Positions 46,013 to 57,462 of a stretch of DNA of 64,000 bases are shown here, piece by piece (position 1 is the first letter of the stretch; every line of letters starts with the position of its first letter). The DNA is from Pyrrhoderma lamaoense. Taxonomy: Eukaryota > Basidiomycota > Agaricomycetes > Hymenochaetales > Hymenochaetaceae. Both the position numbers and the translations under genes were made by a program. The notes beneath the pieces were generated by a model. That model saw only the letters and a program-made list of their open reading frames with translations. It was not told where the DNA came from and did no database searches. The DNA is taken from NCBI GenBank assembly GCA_002794735.1, contig NBAZ01000016.1, forward strand, positions 186,001 to 250,000. Direction: 5' to 3'.

Positions 46013-46687
46013 CTAAACCTTCCAGCGGTACTTCTCAACAAGAGGTATATACCCCGGGAACCTGTATATAACACCATGTGTAGGGTGCCTATACGATTGC
46101 ATACACCCTCGAGCTAGTGTTGCCTGAAAGTTCCCCCTTGCAATCATCTCTTTCCGCAATTCGTTTATAACAGAATCAGGTAGATTTATCTGTTTAATGG
46201 AATTGAGATACCTAACAGCCTGAACAACCCATGCATGACAGTCAACATTCGGATCTTTACTGTTTTGTGCAGCTGGTACATTCCTCTCTAAGTTATGCAT
46301 AAAGTCCATAATGTTTCCTGAGTTGAGAGTGCTGTTGTTGCCCAGTACTCGAGCATATGCTATACGTGATGTGGCAAATGTATGGTTCTTAATGTATATT
46401 TTCCAGTTTCTAGAACCGTCTTGGCCTAAACTATACTTTACCTGAGCAAGAACGCCAGAGCTCCCTGGCTCAAGGTGGATATACAAAAAAGAAGTGGTAG
46501 TCTCACCGTTTGGGACTACGTGGTGGGTTACGTGGACGATGTCCCCTTGGTTGAGCTCAAGGTTGCTGAGTTTTACCAGTTCCAGTACATGTCGAGGCTT
46601 CGAGGGAGTTACTGGTCGAGGACTTCTATCGGCTGCGACGCGGGAGGTTGGCTGAGATTTTGGTAGTTTTTCACGGTTTTTTGACAT
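46013..46687 (-). CDS. Fungal protein of a His/Cys (papain-like fold?) family, member 2
   Basis: Paralogue of the gene at 31792-32775, in opposite orientation. About 225 residues from MSKNREKLPKSQ; an upstream in-frame ATG at 46711 adds eight residues. Core segments are LNQGDIVHVTHHV, TTSFLYIHLEPG, RIAYARVLGNNSTL, PNVDCHAWVVQAVRYLN and YRFPGYIPLVEKYRWKV. The candidate Cys (VDC) matches the Cys of member 1, but the first-position His (HWMFYIH in member 1) is replaced by Ser/Phe (TSFLYIH), so a catalytic His would have to be the later one. It lacks the long tail of member 1. Function unknown. Confidence 0.6.
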   Translation of the reverse strand: MSKNREKLPKSQPTSRVAADRSPRPVTPSKPRHVLELVKLSNLELNQGDIVHVTHHVVPNGETTTSFLYIHLEPGSSGVLAQVKYSLGQDGSRNWKIYIKNHTFATSRIAYARVLGNNSTLNSGNIMDFMHNLERNVPAAQNSKDPNVDCHAWVVQAVRYLNSIKQINLPDSVINELRKEMIARGNFQATLARGCMQSYRHPTHGVIYRFPGYIPLVEKYRWKV

Positions 46688-46711
46688 TTTAGTAAGACTA
46701 TATAAATTCAA

Positions 46712-47500
46712 GTTTTGCTGAAGAGTAAAAGACTGACTATTGAAGTTGAATACTAGAGAAAGGGGTAGGATGAGGATGCGCTAGTGGCTAGATGGGGTTC
46801 CATATTTATATCTCTTTTAACCGGTCAGATTTTTGTAGTAAACTGCAGCAGATTTTCCAAAAGCAGAGACGGAGAACAAGCATTCCAGGCATTGATGAAA
46901 AATTGCATGCCTTTGACCAGAGATTCTAGTGTTGTGAAACTTGATTATGATACTTATCATCATGAAACTGAAGTCAGACGACTGCATAGTAGTAGCTAAG
47001 TATCAGAGGCTCCTAAAATAAAGAAGTATGGGCTCCGTAAGGGGGTATAATGCAGATGAAAGTGAGTAAGATGTCTATGAAACGTCTCTTTCGAACAGCA
47101 CGAACTGAAGTACTCAAGCAACAATCTGTGTTGTATCCATGAAACTTGTTGTGACACGAGTACTTTCTCACATAAACGTGCATATTTGCTAGTTATCATG
47201 TGTGAAACACAAGAAAAGATGATACCTATCAAGAACTTGACGAGAGCAAAGTCCAAAATCACATGAGTAGTGTGATGCGTAATGTGAGGACTTGGTACTC
47301 AACTGTGATGCTGATTTCGACCAGAGTTTCTGAAGTGATGCAACTATAAAATAATTGTTAGATTACTCTTATTGTAAGAGGGAATAGATAAGTAGAGAAA
47401 ATGAATCATCATTATAGGGTTGCTCACAGTGACGATCACGTGCTAAATTGGATCAGACTTCAGCCTTTGAAATTCGGACAAGTACCTCATCCCTTGAAAC
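46712..47500. other. Intergenic
   Basis: Divergent promoter region between the His/Cys family member and DCTN4. One 71-codon plus-strand frame (46784-46999) shows no recognisable domain and is not called. Confidence 0.45.
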
Positions 47501-49314
47501 ATGTCTGCGAGTATTAACTATTATTGCTCTTGCATGTCCACGTCCCCCATACCACCACCACCTCAGCTAGCTTCTTCCTCATCTTCTTATCACCCTCTAC
47601 ACACACTCTTCTTCTGTGAGGAATGTGACGCGGTACGATGTAATCGATGCGTATCAGTCGAAGTCAGCGGATACTACTGTCCGAACTGTCTTTTTGAAGT
47701 ACCAAGTGCAAGTGTCAGAGCTGAAAAGAACAGGTATATGGTACAAGCTCTGTCTTACACTGTCATGAACCGATGTAAAACCATAGATGCGCACGAAATT
47801 GCTTTCAATGTCCTCGGTGTCGAAACACGCTATCAGTAGTTCCCTCTGACCCTCCAGTGGATATTTCTTCTTCTTCTGGAGCGATGGGAGAGCCTCCTTT
47901 TCTACTGTACTGTAATAACTGCAGATGGGACTCTGCAGAAGTAGGGATAACTTTTGAGAAACCTACTGGTCTAGCACGTATGTCATGAAGCTCTTAATCT
48001 GTATAAACTAGCAATAAAATCTTCTTTAGAGCAACTACAGAGATCCGAGGATTCTGCACCTGAATTTCTTGAATTTGAACGTCTCAAGGACTTTTTTGAG
48101 CCAATACTACGTGCTTCTTTGAGTTCATCCCAGCAGGGACATATTGGCTCGGGACATAGTCCGCATGTGAATGCGCTTACGGCGGCAGCTTCTTCCGCTC
48201 TCGCACGAGATATACCTGGCGTAGGCAAGCATAGTGCCTCAACTCGCAATCGCTTGAATAGGTCAAAACACACGGGTGGGAGTAAAGACGATATACCTGT
48301 GTATCGAGCTAGAGTTGAAGCAGGTGGGGCTAGTGGGCTTGGAGCTGGGGGTGATGGTGATGTTGAATTAATGAGAAATCTAGAAAGACCCTCAGAAATC
48401 TCACGGCTCGAACAACGTTGGACAAGTAGTTGGTCAGAATCTCTCCGCGCACAAGAGTTGAAGCCGATTCGAATCCCGTTACACTCTCGCCTAACAAAAC
48501 GATGTCCTGCTTGCCGCCATATTCTCATAAAACCAGAGCAAAAAGCTCAGGTGGTACGCTATAAAATCAAGCTGGTAGCTGCTAATTATTTGCCGGCCAT
48601 ACATGCAAGTCTTCCAAATATGCAGTCTAATACACGAAGGACAACGTCGATCATTCAAAGAGATGACGATCCGAACTCAAGTAAAGCACCTATGCATGCG
48701 GGAAGGACATATCCTTTCCAATTGGCTTTCACAAACCCATTATATGATCCTATTCAGGTCCGCTTAGCTGTACAGCGGCAACAGATTCCCTCATCTCAGA
48801 TTGAAGAAACTGATAAACCACGGCGCCCACCGTTTGCTGTATCACTCCCAACAACTCAATTCTCTGTTTCCGCGTTTGCAGAGGCCTGGGAATATGAGGA
48901 TGAAGAGGAGATGTATGGTATAGACAATGATGATGCTCGTGGAGAACTTGGACACAGTCCGGCGAGGATGCGGGCAAGGACAAAGACAGTCGGTATCTTG
49001 GAAAAGAAAGCAAATACGACCGTCATAGGTGGCGAAGTTGTGATTGGAAAGGATGGTCGGGGGATATCAAGGTAAATCCAATCTTATGTGTCCCCTGGAT
49101 GTAACTAATCAAACGCCTCTCAAATCATCAGTTTAACATGCTTGTGTCGTACACGTATCGCTCTGATGAACCCCAAGATGAAATTGAGGGAGATGAAAAG
49201 CTTCGAAGTGTCGCAAAGTCTAATCCCGAGACGAAAACTTTTTCTTTCTACACTGTTGTTCACTTGGGAACTATCATTCCAAAAGAAGATGCCGCACCTG
49301 TAGATGCTTCATAA
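47501..49314 (+). CDS. DCTN4: Dynactin subunit 4 (p62)
   Basis: Pointed-end subunit of dynactin, the dynein cofactor for cargo and nuclear transport. The N-terminal Cys-rich zinc-binding region is clear: TLFFCEECDAVRCNRCVSVE, YYCPNCLFEVPSASVRAEKN, then across an intron (47733-47789) CARNCFQCPRCRNTLSVV, and LYCNNCRWDSAEVGITFEK. A second Cys pair, RCPACRHILIKPEQK, lies near residue 290. The C-terminal beta domain has FQLAFTNPLYDPIQVRLAVQ and FNMLVSYTYRSDEP. A 52-base intron removes the stop after GLA (47974-48025). At the last junction an extra T is needed in the TTT at 49132-49134. Ends APVDAS at 49312. Confidence 0.9.
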
Positions 49315-49919
49315 GGCATTCTTTCTTACATAAAGAAGCCCTTAGTACACAACTAAGGAACTAAAAGTACTTTCAAAGTCATCGCTGCGAAGGGTACACG
49401 TCATACGGATAAATTGCATGCATCAATTTTTACTTATGGACTAGTGATTCTTCTATATGCTACGGTGGACTTACTGTATATCCTACAATTATCTTAGCCT
49501 CGTTGCGAACCAACCCAGAAAAGTTGACATTTTGTTAAAATAATGTTTAACGATAATTGTCAAACGCATCCCCAAAGGCGAGATAATGATACATAGACAT
49601 CTTTCATCTCACTGATACAATCATGTCATGTAGTATTGAGTTTGTTTACGTTACAGATGTCCGACAAAAACAAAATGCAAAACACCAAATGACTTGGCTG
49701 GATTATGTTCTGGAAGCTTAATTGGGGGTATCGTTTCTCTGGAGAAAGACACTAACTAAAATTGCTTATAATAATGTCATTTTTCAGTTACGTTATCTCA
49801 TACATGCTTAAATTCAAGTCACAGAACTTTTTCAAGTTGATGTTCGATAGGGAAATGGCATCCATAAGGAAAAAAAGTAGAACTGGATAGTAGTATAATA
49901 TATTTGATTCATTACTACC
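49315..49919. other. Intergenic before right repeat arm
   Basis: AT-rich DCTN4 3' region. No gene seen. Confidence 0.45.
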
Positions 49920-52480
49920 GGCCCCATACAAAAATGATAGGAGCACCAGCCAAGTATTATTTCAGCAGAAGTTAGACAAGCAGAAAGAGGATCATATCTT
50001 TTTGTGATGTTTGCATGAAGGGAGTCAGAATACATTGTATCGAGATCGATTTTAGTGAGTTATCGCCTAGTCTGGCGCAAATAGGAGATAGTATTAGTGT
50101 GTGCAGTAGACTAACGCACTTTGTCGGCCTATCTTTCAAAGTAACAGACGATGTGTGATTCACAAGATTTGTAGGATAGTTATCTGGCTATCAGCTTAGT
50201 GAATTGTGTGGAATAGAAAGCTAAGTTCGACGCTAGAGATAGCTAGGCTTGTTATAATTTACACGTTCTATAGCTACCAATCGGAGTCCAATGAATTACT
50301 CACAACCAACATAACGAGTTTATGCATGGTATATGTTCATTATATCAGATAGAGAAATATGGGGATCAACAGTTTCTCCCTTATTAAATATCTATGAAAA
50401 CTACCGCTGTGAGATATGAGCAAAGTCTGTGGATAGAGTACCTGATAGATACACTATAACAGGCTGTATACATCAATGTCATATGAATTGGCCATTGGAG
50501 GTGTGAGTGAAAGTTGTTGCATTACATTTTGGTAATCTGTCATGCATTGTATAACGTTGCATCTACCTGATTTGTATCCCGCGCTAAAGATGTAGAAAGA
50601 ACAACTAAACTTTGCTAAAACTTACCAAAATGCTTTTTTGCTTATACCTTATTTGTTTGCTCAATATTAGTTTTACTTTGTCCTAGGCCAAAAGAGGAAA
50701 TAAAAGGAGAGTTGTGCTGAAAGAAAAACCTTTTCAATATTACTAACGTCTAAGTTAACCTTATTGATTCCGTCTCATCAAAGAGTTTAGATATACTGCA
50801 AAGACTGTGGTAATCTGCTGAACAACCAATGTCCAAAGCTCCAGATAAAAAGGCCACTAATAAAACCACTGATGTAATAAGTATAGGTGAAGATTTCATA
50901 GCAAACCCTAGACCAATTTACAGAGGTGGTCGCTATGAAATTTATGTAAACAAAGTTTTTTCTATAAGGGAAAAATAGCAGGATCTCATACTGAGTTTGA
51001 ACAGAGAGGTCGGCTCGCCGACCCAAATAATCCCAAATATAAAGGTCCCAGATTCGTTTCAAAGCGTGTTGCAATCAAACGCTTTCGTAAAATTGGTGCC
51101 CAAGACGCTATTAGGAGTGAGAGAAGTTTATATAATCATGTCCAAAAAATTCAAGCTCTTAAGTGTCATCCTAATCTTGTGAGTACAACTGTCCTGAAGG
51201 TACATACCAACATAGGCTTATATATGAATATTCTATAATCAACCTACAACTCGGTTTCATCCCCCTGTTATAAGTTGATGCCACTATGGTTATTTGTGGA
51301 TCCGAATGGCTTCATAATTAATACAGTTTATGAGCTAGTGAATTACAATCAATCAGGGAGATATAGAGAGGTATATAGGGGAATACCCTATACTGCGGCA
51401 GAGGTTGCAGAAATAGCGTAGTAGGTCTTCTTGACAATTTATATACCCGGCCAAAGGTTGATTGTTTAATTTCTAAAAAAAGTGGTGTATGCCATGGACT
51501 TCAAGCCTTATTTGATAGTAACATATTGCCAGGGAACTTAAGGTATGTCTCGTAAGGGTTGTTTACCGTTGAAAAAAATAAAAACCTATAGCCTCGTGTC
51601 ACTAGGGCAGAGAATTTAATGTTTCCAGTTGGAGGACGATTACGAGACGTAAAGATCGGAGACTGGGAAGCGTAAGCATCAAAGTCGAAAGCCTCTATGA
51701 GATATTTTAGTACTGATTATTGTATGAATTATAGAAGCTGCGTATTGCCAGAAGGAAAACACAATCAACCAACTCGGCCCATCGGCACCACCACCCACTA
51801 TGCTCCAGAGATTTGCCATAGGTTACTCATGGACTATAACAGGTCTTACCTCCTGACTCAAGAGCAAAAAAGAATTGCAACTTATGGAAATAGGGAAACA
51901 GAGATGTGGACATTCGGGTGAACCTATTTCTGTATGTATCAAAAGCTAGCACTATATACTGACTCAAGACCATAGGATCCTTCTAACTGAGGCGCTAGCA
52001 AACCGAGACATTCTAGTTCCTGCGACTATGGAGAACTGGGATCGTCTACACGATCAATTATGGCTAGACATACCTCAAAAGAAATTTAAAATAAATATCG
52101 CAGGGCTTAAAGTACCTCCTCAAGGTGAGTAGCCACCATCAGAATATCATACATGATGACTTACTTAGTTCTTTTGAAGCCATTGAGCTCATAGATAATG
52201 GTCTGTTAGTGGTGAGTCCAAGTAGAAGATTAAAATTACCTGACGTGCTTCGAAACCCGGTGCGCATATAATACTAAATTTGAATCTCCCCATTCTGAGT
52301 TTTTCTTCCTAAATACCAGTGGATTAGATCTGGGGCACCTAAGCAACAGGCCAGTGTTTCCACTACAGATACCCAACCTTCAGGTCGTAATACTAGCGCT
52401 ACCCAAATAGCTAGCTCTAGTGGAGGACAGAACAACAGTGCTTCACTCGCTACTAAGCGATTAAGCGATTTCAAAAAGGC
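49920..52480. repeat. Right arm of the ~2.5 kb inverted duplication
   Basis: Plus-strand counterpart of minus-strand 4760-7300. It begins with the CCCCATACAAAAATG block (also at 7284-7300, reverse), includes the broken form of the 6994-7284 frame, the shared promoter region and the whole kinase gene. Similarity fades in the kinase tail after the ACTAAGCGATT block at about 52455. Confidence 0.85.
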
Positions 52481-52514
52481 TAAACGAAGTATACAAGAGC
52501 TGTTCCATCATTGA
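50829..52514 (+). CDS. Kinase paralogue with altered catalytic loop (likely pseudokinase)
   Basis: Same exon structure as the left copy: MSKAPDKKATNKTTD, glycine-loop region YRGGRYEIYV, VAIKRF (Lys kept), HPNL, GVCHGLQALFDSN, then LPGNLRAENLM. Here the catalytic Asp is Asn (codon 51535-51537) and the following Lys is Arg. DFG is represented by DWE, then APEIC and TEMWTFG remain. A TAA in the exon after DWEA is avoided because GTAAGC at 51672 is a good new splice donor, so the frame stays open to the C-terminus NPWIRSGAPKQQ...ELFHH. Loss of catalytic Asp with retention of a full frame suggests a pseudokinase, perhaps regulating the left-copy kinase. Expression unknown. Confidence 0.68.
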
Positions 52515-52918
52515 TATATATACAAAATTAATAACGCGCTGAGAAGAAAAATCAGATTGAAGAGACACATGAGAATATTTCAAATAAAACATTAATTATA
52601 GTATCAATGATAATATATAAGTTACTCTCTTAATGTTCCCTGAGTTCTGTGTAAATCTTGCTCGAGTTCAAGAAAACATATCAACAAACTGAGACTTTGT
52701 GATATACTACTAGTACTTACAGTATTTCGACTATAAACCACATCTCCTATGATTTTCTTGTCTTCATCTGGTCTGAAATTAAAAATACTAAGCTTGGATT
52801 GAATCTCTCACTTATGTAAGACACTGTTCGTATCAGGCTATTGTAAATTTTGCATAGCCACAGAGGTTCTTAGTCCGTAACTTGGACTTGATTATGGCTG
52901 CATGCATCGACCTCAACT
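52515..52918. other. Intergenic, DOHH promoter
   Basis: AT-rich spacer; no feature recognised beyond the presumed promoter of the next gene. Confidence 0.45.
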
Positions 52919-54319
52919 ATGTTTGTATCCGAAGAAACCTACGTCAAACTCAGAGATACTCTTCTAAACACATCTGGGTCTGTTCCACTTCATGAACGCT
53001 TTCGGGCCTTGTTCACTCTGAAGTCACTGAAGAATGATCGCGCGATCGAGATCATCTCTGAAGGTATGCTTCACAGACTATATGCAGGCTTAAACCTGAC
53101 CGAGAAGACGTACTTATGATAAAAAATAGGGTTCAAGGATGAATCAGCTTTACTGAAACATGAACTTGCGTACTGTCTTGGTCAGATCAAGAGCGAGAAT
53201 GCACTTTCCATCCTAGAATCAGTACTAAGGAACAAGGAAGAGGACCCTATGGTTAGGCATGAAGTGCGTATATCGGTCATTTAAAAGCCTATATTCAAGC
53301 TAATATATGAAATTTACTACTAATAGGCTGCAGAAGCTTTAGGTGCTATATCTGCGGAGTCAGCACTTCCCATCTTACGAGAATACATAAACGACCCAGA
53401 GCGTGCAGTTCGTGAGACGTGCGAAATAGCGATTGATAAAATTGAATGGGATCATTCTGAAGAAGGAAAGGCATATCATTATAAACTAGAACAAAATAAA
53501 GAAGAGGATGTGCCGATGTACGTCTCACCTCCCATACTTCCTGAATCAGAAGTCCCTACTAATAAATACCATGTCCCTTCAGAACTTACACATCCATCGA
53601 TCCTGCTCCTCCCAGCTCAGACAAAGTGCAACCACTGAAAGGAAGCTCCGGATTACTTTCAGGACGTCCTAATCCAACTGGTATCTCCTCTACAGATGTT
53701 CCTGCATTACGTGCAACACTTTTGGACACCAAACTACCTCTTTTCGAGAGATATCGCGCTATGTTTGCCCTTCGTAATATCGGCACACCCGCAGCAGTAG
53801 ATGCTCTTGCGGATGGGTTGGCAGACGACAGTGCACTGTTCAAGTATGCATTTCTGATTGAATATTATAACTATTTCATCTGTTCTTTCTCACTGACTAC
53901 AACTTATCTTTCAATCCTGTAGACATGAGATCGCATTTGTTTTCGGCCAACTTCTTTCCCCACACTCCGTACCTGCCCTTCTTCGTGTCCTACAAGATGG
54001 GTCAGAACAAGAAATGGTCCGGCACGAGGCAGCTGAGGCACTTGGTGGTATCGCCACACCCGAAGTACTCCCGCATCTCAAGGAATGGATGAGCCGCACC
54101 GACGCACCAAGAGTTGTTAGAGAGAGTTGCATGGTTGCTTTGGATATGTGGGAGGTATGTGCACACAGTATTACTCCCTATACATATCCACCACTAGATT
54201 TCTATATATGTTTATATGTACCATGACTCGAGACTAACCAACAATCTCTTTAGTACGAAAACTCGGACCAATTCCAGTACGCGGATGGCCTGCAAAAGAG
54301 CGTGCAAGCAACAGCATAG
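52919..54319 (+). CDS. LIA1: Deoxyhypusine hydroxylase
   Basis: Fe(II) HEAT-repeat monooxygenase that completes hypusine formation on translation factor eIF5A. The two halves each carry the iron-binding His-Glu pairs: [10 protein letters not shown] and [12 protein letters not shown] in the first, [10 protein letters not shown] and [12 protein letters not shown] in the second. The HEAT repeats [12 protein letters not shown] and [13 protein letters not shown] precede them. The linker between halves is Ser/Pro-rich and the end reads [13 protein letters not shown]. Introns at about 53065-53130, 53266-53327, 53520-53589, 53845-53921 and 54155-54253. The frame is intact. Length about 340 residues, usual for the family. 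The start ATG at 52919 gives the typical short N-terminus. Confidence 0.94.
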
Positions 54320-54692
54320 GTACATCCCTCATTCCGTGTAATTGTTTATTCGTATCTGTATCAAAATGTGGTAGTATTTTGGAGTGAAATAATGTTGTAC
54401 AATATGTCTTAATTTTTTCCATCGACGTCACAGTCATTCTAAGATCATTTTTCCCGTAGAGCCTGCCAAAGCAAATTGATAGAGATTTAATATGGTAGCC
54501 GGAGAAAATTTTGGGGCGATTTGCCATTCAACGTGAATAATAATAATAATACAAGTTTGGATGATTTAGACCGGCAATTGTACAAAGAATAATAATGATA
54601 TAGAGAGTGATATGCACGATTAAGGTATCCATATGGGCTGTGATCCAAATAGCTATTGTAACTCAAACGACTAATTGAAGTAATGGAACCAT
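54320..54692. other. Intergenic between convergent genes
   Basis: 3' UTRs of DOHH and the coiled-coil gene. An AATAATAATAATAA run lies near 54537-54551. No gene. Confidence 0.45.
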
Positions 54693-56316
54693 CTATCGTC
54701 TAGCCTTCTTTCCCGCTGCAGCCGTAGGATAAGGACTGTTCCGTTTTTTCCCCTTCACAGCTGTTGTTGGTCTCTTCACACTTTGGCTTTGTCGACGATC
54801 CGTAAGAGGAGCGGCCTTGTGAGCTTGTGCTTTCCTAAGACGATCCTCCTGTAGATATTTGAGATTTTAAATGCTACTCTTTAAGTTTAAGAGAAATTTA
54901 GAATGACGTACAGGTCCTCCAAGTCTAAGCTCATCCTCATCCTCATCATCAGGAACAACGCGCGAATGTACAGTCTGAGTTGGTGCATTACTTTTATTCC
55001 CTGTTCTACTTTCACGGGGCGTTTCAATTTCCTCCTCTTCATCATCGTCATCAATTATTCGTCTATCCTGCGTCCAACGCCGGCGTGACGTCCCCGCTTT
55101 GGGTGCCGTACTGTTATTTCCAACTGCTGAGACTCGCCTTCTCCCTCGTATTAGAGGGGGTACTTTTTCATAATCCTCATCATCATCGTCCGGAGTCTCT
55201 TCTCCTTGAAGAAAAGGAGATTCAGGGCGCTCCGTAAAGGAGTCGTAATCGTCAGAAAAGGAAAGCTCCTGCTCTTCACTTTCATCCTTCACAGGGGCTC
55301 CTTGCATAACAACGTGGTAGGTACCTATTACTTTTGACTGAGCTGGTACGGAAGTCATGGTACGAATCGCTTCACGGGATGGCCCTGCCACCGCATTCGC
55401 ATTAGACTTTGCTGTTAATTTTCGATTTGCACTAGACTTTGAGCGAGTAGCTGTCGACTTCGTTAGCTGAGATCGACGCCTGTCTGTGATAATGTCACCA
55501 TCGGTTAGGTAACCTGTTGGGTTAGTTGATGTAGTGATCTTGGGGGTTTCGCGTGTAGAAGAAGTAGTGGATCGATTTGTACGAGGTCCTTGTGAACGAG
55601 GTGTGAGTGGCTCTTGTGGACGAGATTCCCGTCTGTTTGCCTGCAGGATCAATTTAAGATTAAGTGTTGAAATTATAGATAGATCTACTTCAAAACGTAC
55701 ATGTAATTGGTGTGTTACTAATTCGTCATTTCTGGAGGATAAGCGAAGACGTTCTTCATCAACACGTATGAACTGATCTTTCCATTGTTGGGACTCTTTG
55801 CGAAGTTGAGCGATTGTCTCCGATTGATGGTTAATCTATCATGATGAGTTGATCAACTCTTGTTCTGTAAAACTATTTGGTAAAGGTCCCTACCATCCAT
55901 TCTGCTTTATCGTTCTGAAACGAGATCTATCATTAAGGTGTGGTTCTTCACTTCTGAGCTATTTCTGATATATACTTACAGCAGCTTTCCATCTCTCCAA
56001 TTCCCCCCTCATTGTTTCAATTTCCATTGCCATTGTAAGTTTCTCCTTCATGAGAACTTCGCGCTCGTGTCGTAGTTCATCTCGTTCGCGTTGCGCTTCG
56101 CGACTTTCTTGTATTGCGCGTCTAATAGCATCTTTGTTACTATCTTCTACAGCAGCTAGCTACATTGAACATTAAGATGAGAGACGGACCACAATGAACG
56201 TATAATAACGTTGCACGTACCGCCTGGTTCGCTGCTTTCATGAATGTGGTCATAGCCGAAGAGACGGCATTTTGAAGTTCCGTAGCAGCACCAGCCTTTG
56301 AGTTTGTAGGTGGCAT
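54693..56316 (-). CDS. Coiled-coil, acidic disordered protein
   Basis: Starts MPPTNSKAGAATELQNAV. The N-terminal half is a long heptad coiled coil (AIQESREAQRERDELRHERE, MEIETMRGELERWKAA, SETIAQLRKESQQWKDQFI). The C-terminal half is disordered, with Ser/Thr/Arg-rich stretches, acidic runs (DDDDEDYEKVPPL, IDDDDEEEEIETP) and a basic end AAGKKARR that may be a nuclear localisation signal. At least five short introns, positions between 54850 and 56220. No frame break noted. Coiled coil followed by a charged tail could fit a chromatin or kinetochore-type protein, but I have no basis for a specific name. Confidence 0.65.
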
Positions 56317-56614
56317 TATATAACAGAGTGCAGCATGCACGACTTTACGCGTATGGTTGCACGGAGTAACGCTAGTAACTTATGATTCTTGTCAATAATT
56401 AGAACAACATTCACAACCTCCGAAAGTTGATTCTTGATCACGTGTGTATTCCCACGATTACATATTACTAATTTAAACAACATTATTGTGGTACAGTAGC
56501 ATATCTTAATATCTATATAGTGGCGCAGGTTAAAATATCTGTATCAAATTCGAACCTGCATAGGTCGGGTCAATGGAATCCTTATAATGGCGGATGGATA
56601 ATCTCGTCTCAAGG

Positions 56615-57462
56615 CTACAGCTTAAGACCTATGATATCTCCCGGCTCCTTCCTCCACCATGGGGTTAGGAGTACCGACAAGTCGCGACAAGCTTTATATA
56701 CAAAGAAGGATACTACCGCATAGTCTCGTATCTCTTGATCTTCTAAGGCATCAGCGTTGAGCTCCAGCTTTGAGGCGCGAATCGAGCGAAAGATTTGCTT
56801 GGAGTTAGCCTTTTCATTTGTCTCCTTAGTTGCTGCCACACCCTTAAGCTTGGAAGCGGCTTTAAAATATCCCGACTTAGTGGAGTATCGAGCGATAGAG
56901 CGTCCATTGGAATCGTACATCTATAATAATCGTTTAATCGCTACTACGGAGGGCTGGAGAGGGTACACCTGAGGTACTGACCTGAGCTGGTCTAAAGACT
57001 GCGGATTTCCATGTGAATGTTTTATCACCGACATTCAAGTTCGTATCAGTACTTGTGAAAAATCTCAAGTTAAGCTCCAGTATACATGTAGAGAACTGAT
57101 AGTAAGACACACTTTGAAAAACCTTTTCCTCTCTTCAGGAACTCATTTATTTTCATCACCTTGCCTCCGATACTAATCAAACTTGATTCTTGGGAAGGCC
57201 AGTTCCATGAGATAATCGCCACAACTCTTCCCGGCTCATGCTTTTCATCATCATCTGACGTACAGGGGTCGAAGTACTCAATCGTCGTTATCTGAGGTAA
57301 GATCGAGCGTTTGCGTGTGGTGGTCGTAACTTTATATAGCTCTTGTATCGGGCGAACTTCTCCACTAGCTTTCTTTTCAGTATCACTCTCGGCGTTGGGG
57401 ACATCCTCCAATTTAAAAAAAGATGCTTCAAAAAGCTGAAGACGAGAGAAGTAGAGAGCCAT
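56615..57462 (-). CDS. DUF6593-like protein, copy 1
   Basis: Starts MALYFSRLQLFEASFF. The core follows the DUF6593 pattern: TTIEYFDP, RVVAIISWNWPSQESSLISI, GGKVMKINEFLKRGKGF, then after an intron TFTWKSAVFRPAQ, then MYDSNGRSIARYSTK, ASKLELNADALEDQEIRDYA and a final hydrophobic VVSFFVYKACRDLSVLL. This is the usual DUF6593 order of an IxW segment, a (I)GG..K...FL segment, an F-T-W-K segment and a closing hydrophobic strand. Function of the domain is unknown. Two introns; the frame is intact. Paralogue at 62011-62772 is on the opposite strand. Confidence 0.75.

Noticed and set aside
51660..51680. The TAA in the right-copy kinase as proof of a pseudogene
   Set aside because: It lies within a strong splice donor and is removed by splicing that restores the left-copy frame.
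4760..52480. The inverted repeats as ends of a giant transposon
   Set aside because: No transposase, integrase or replication gene lies between the arms, no target-site duplication was seen, and the interval is full of housekeeping genes.
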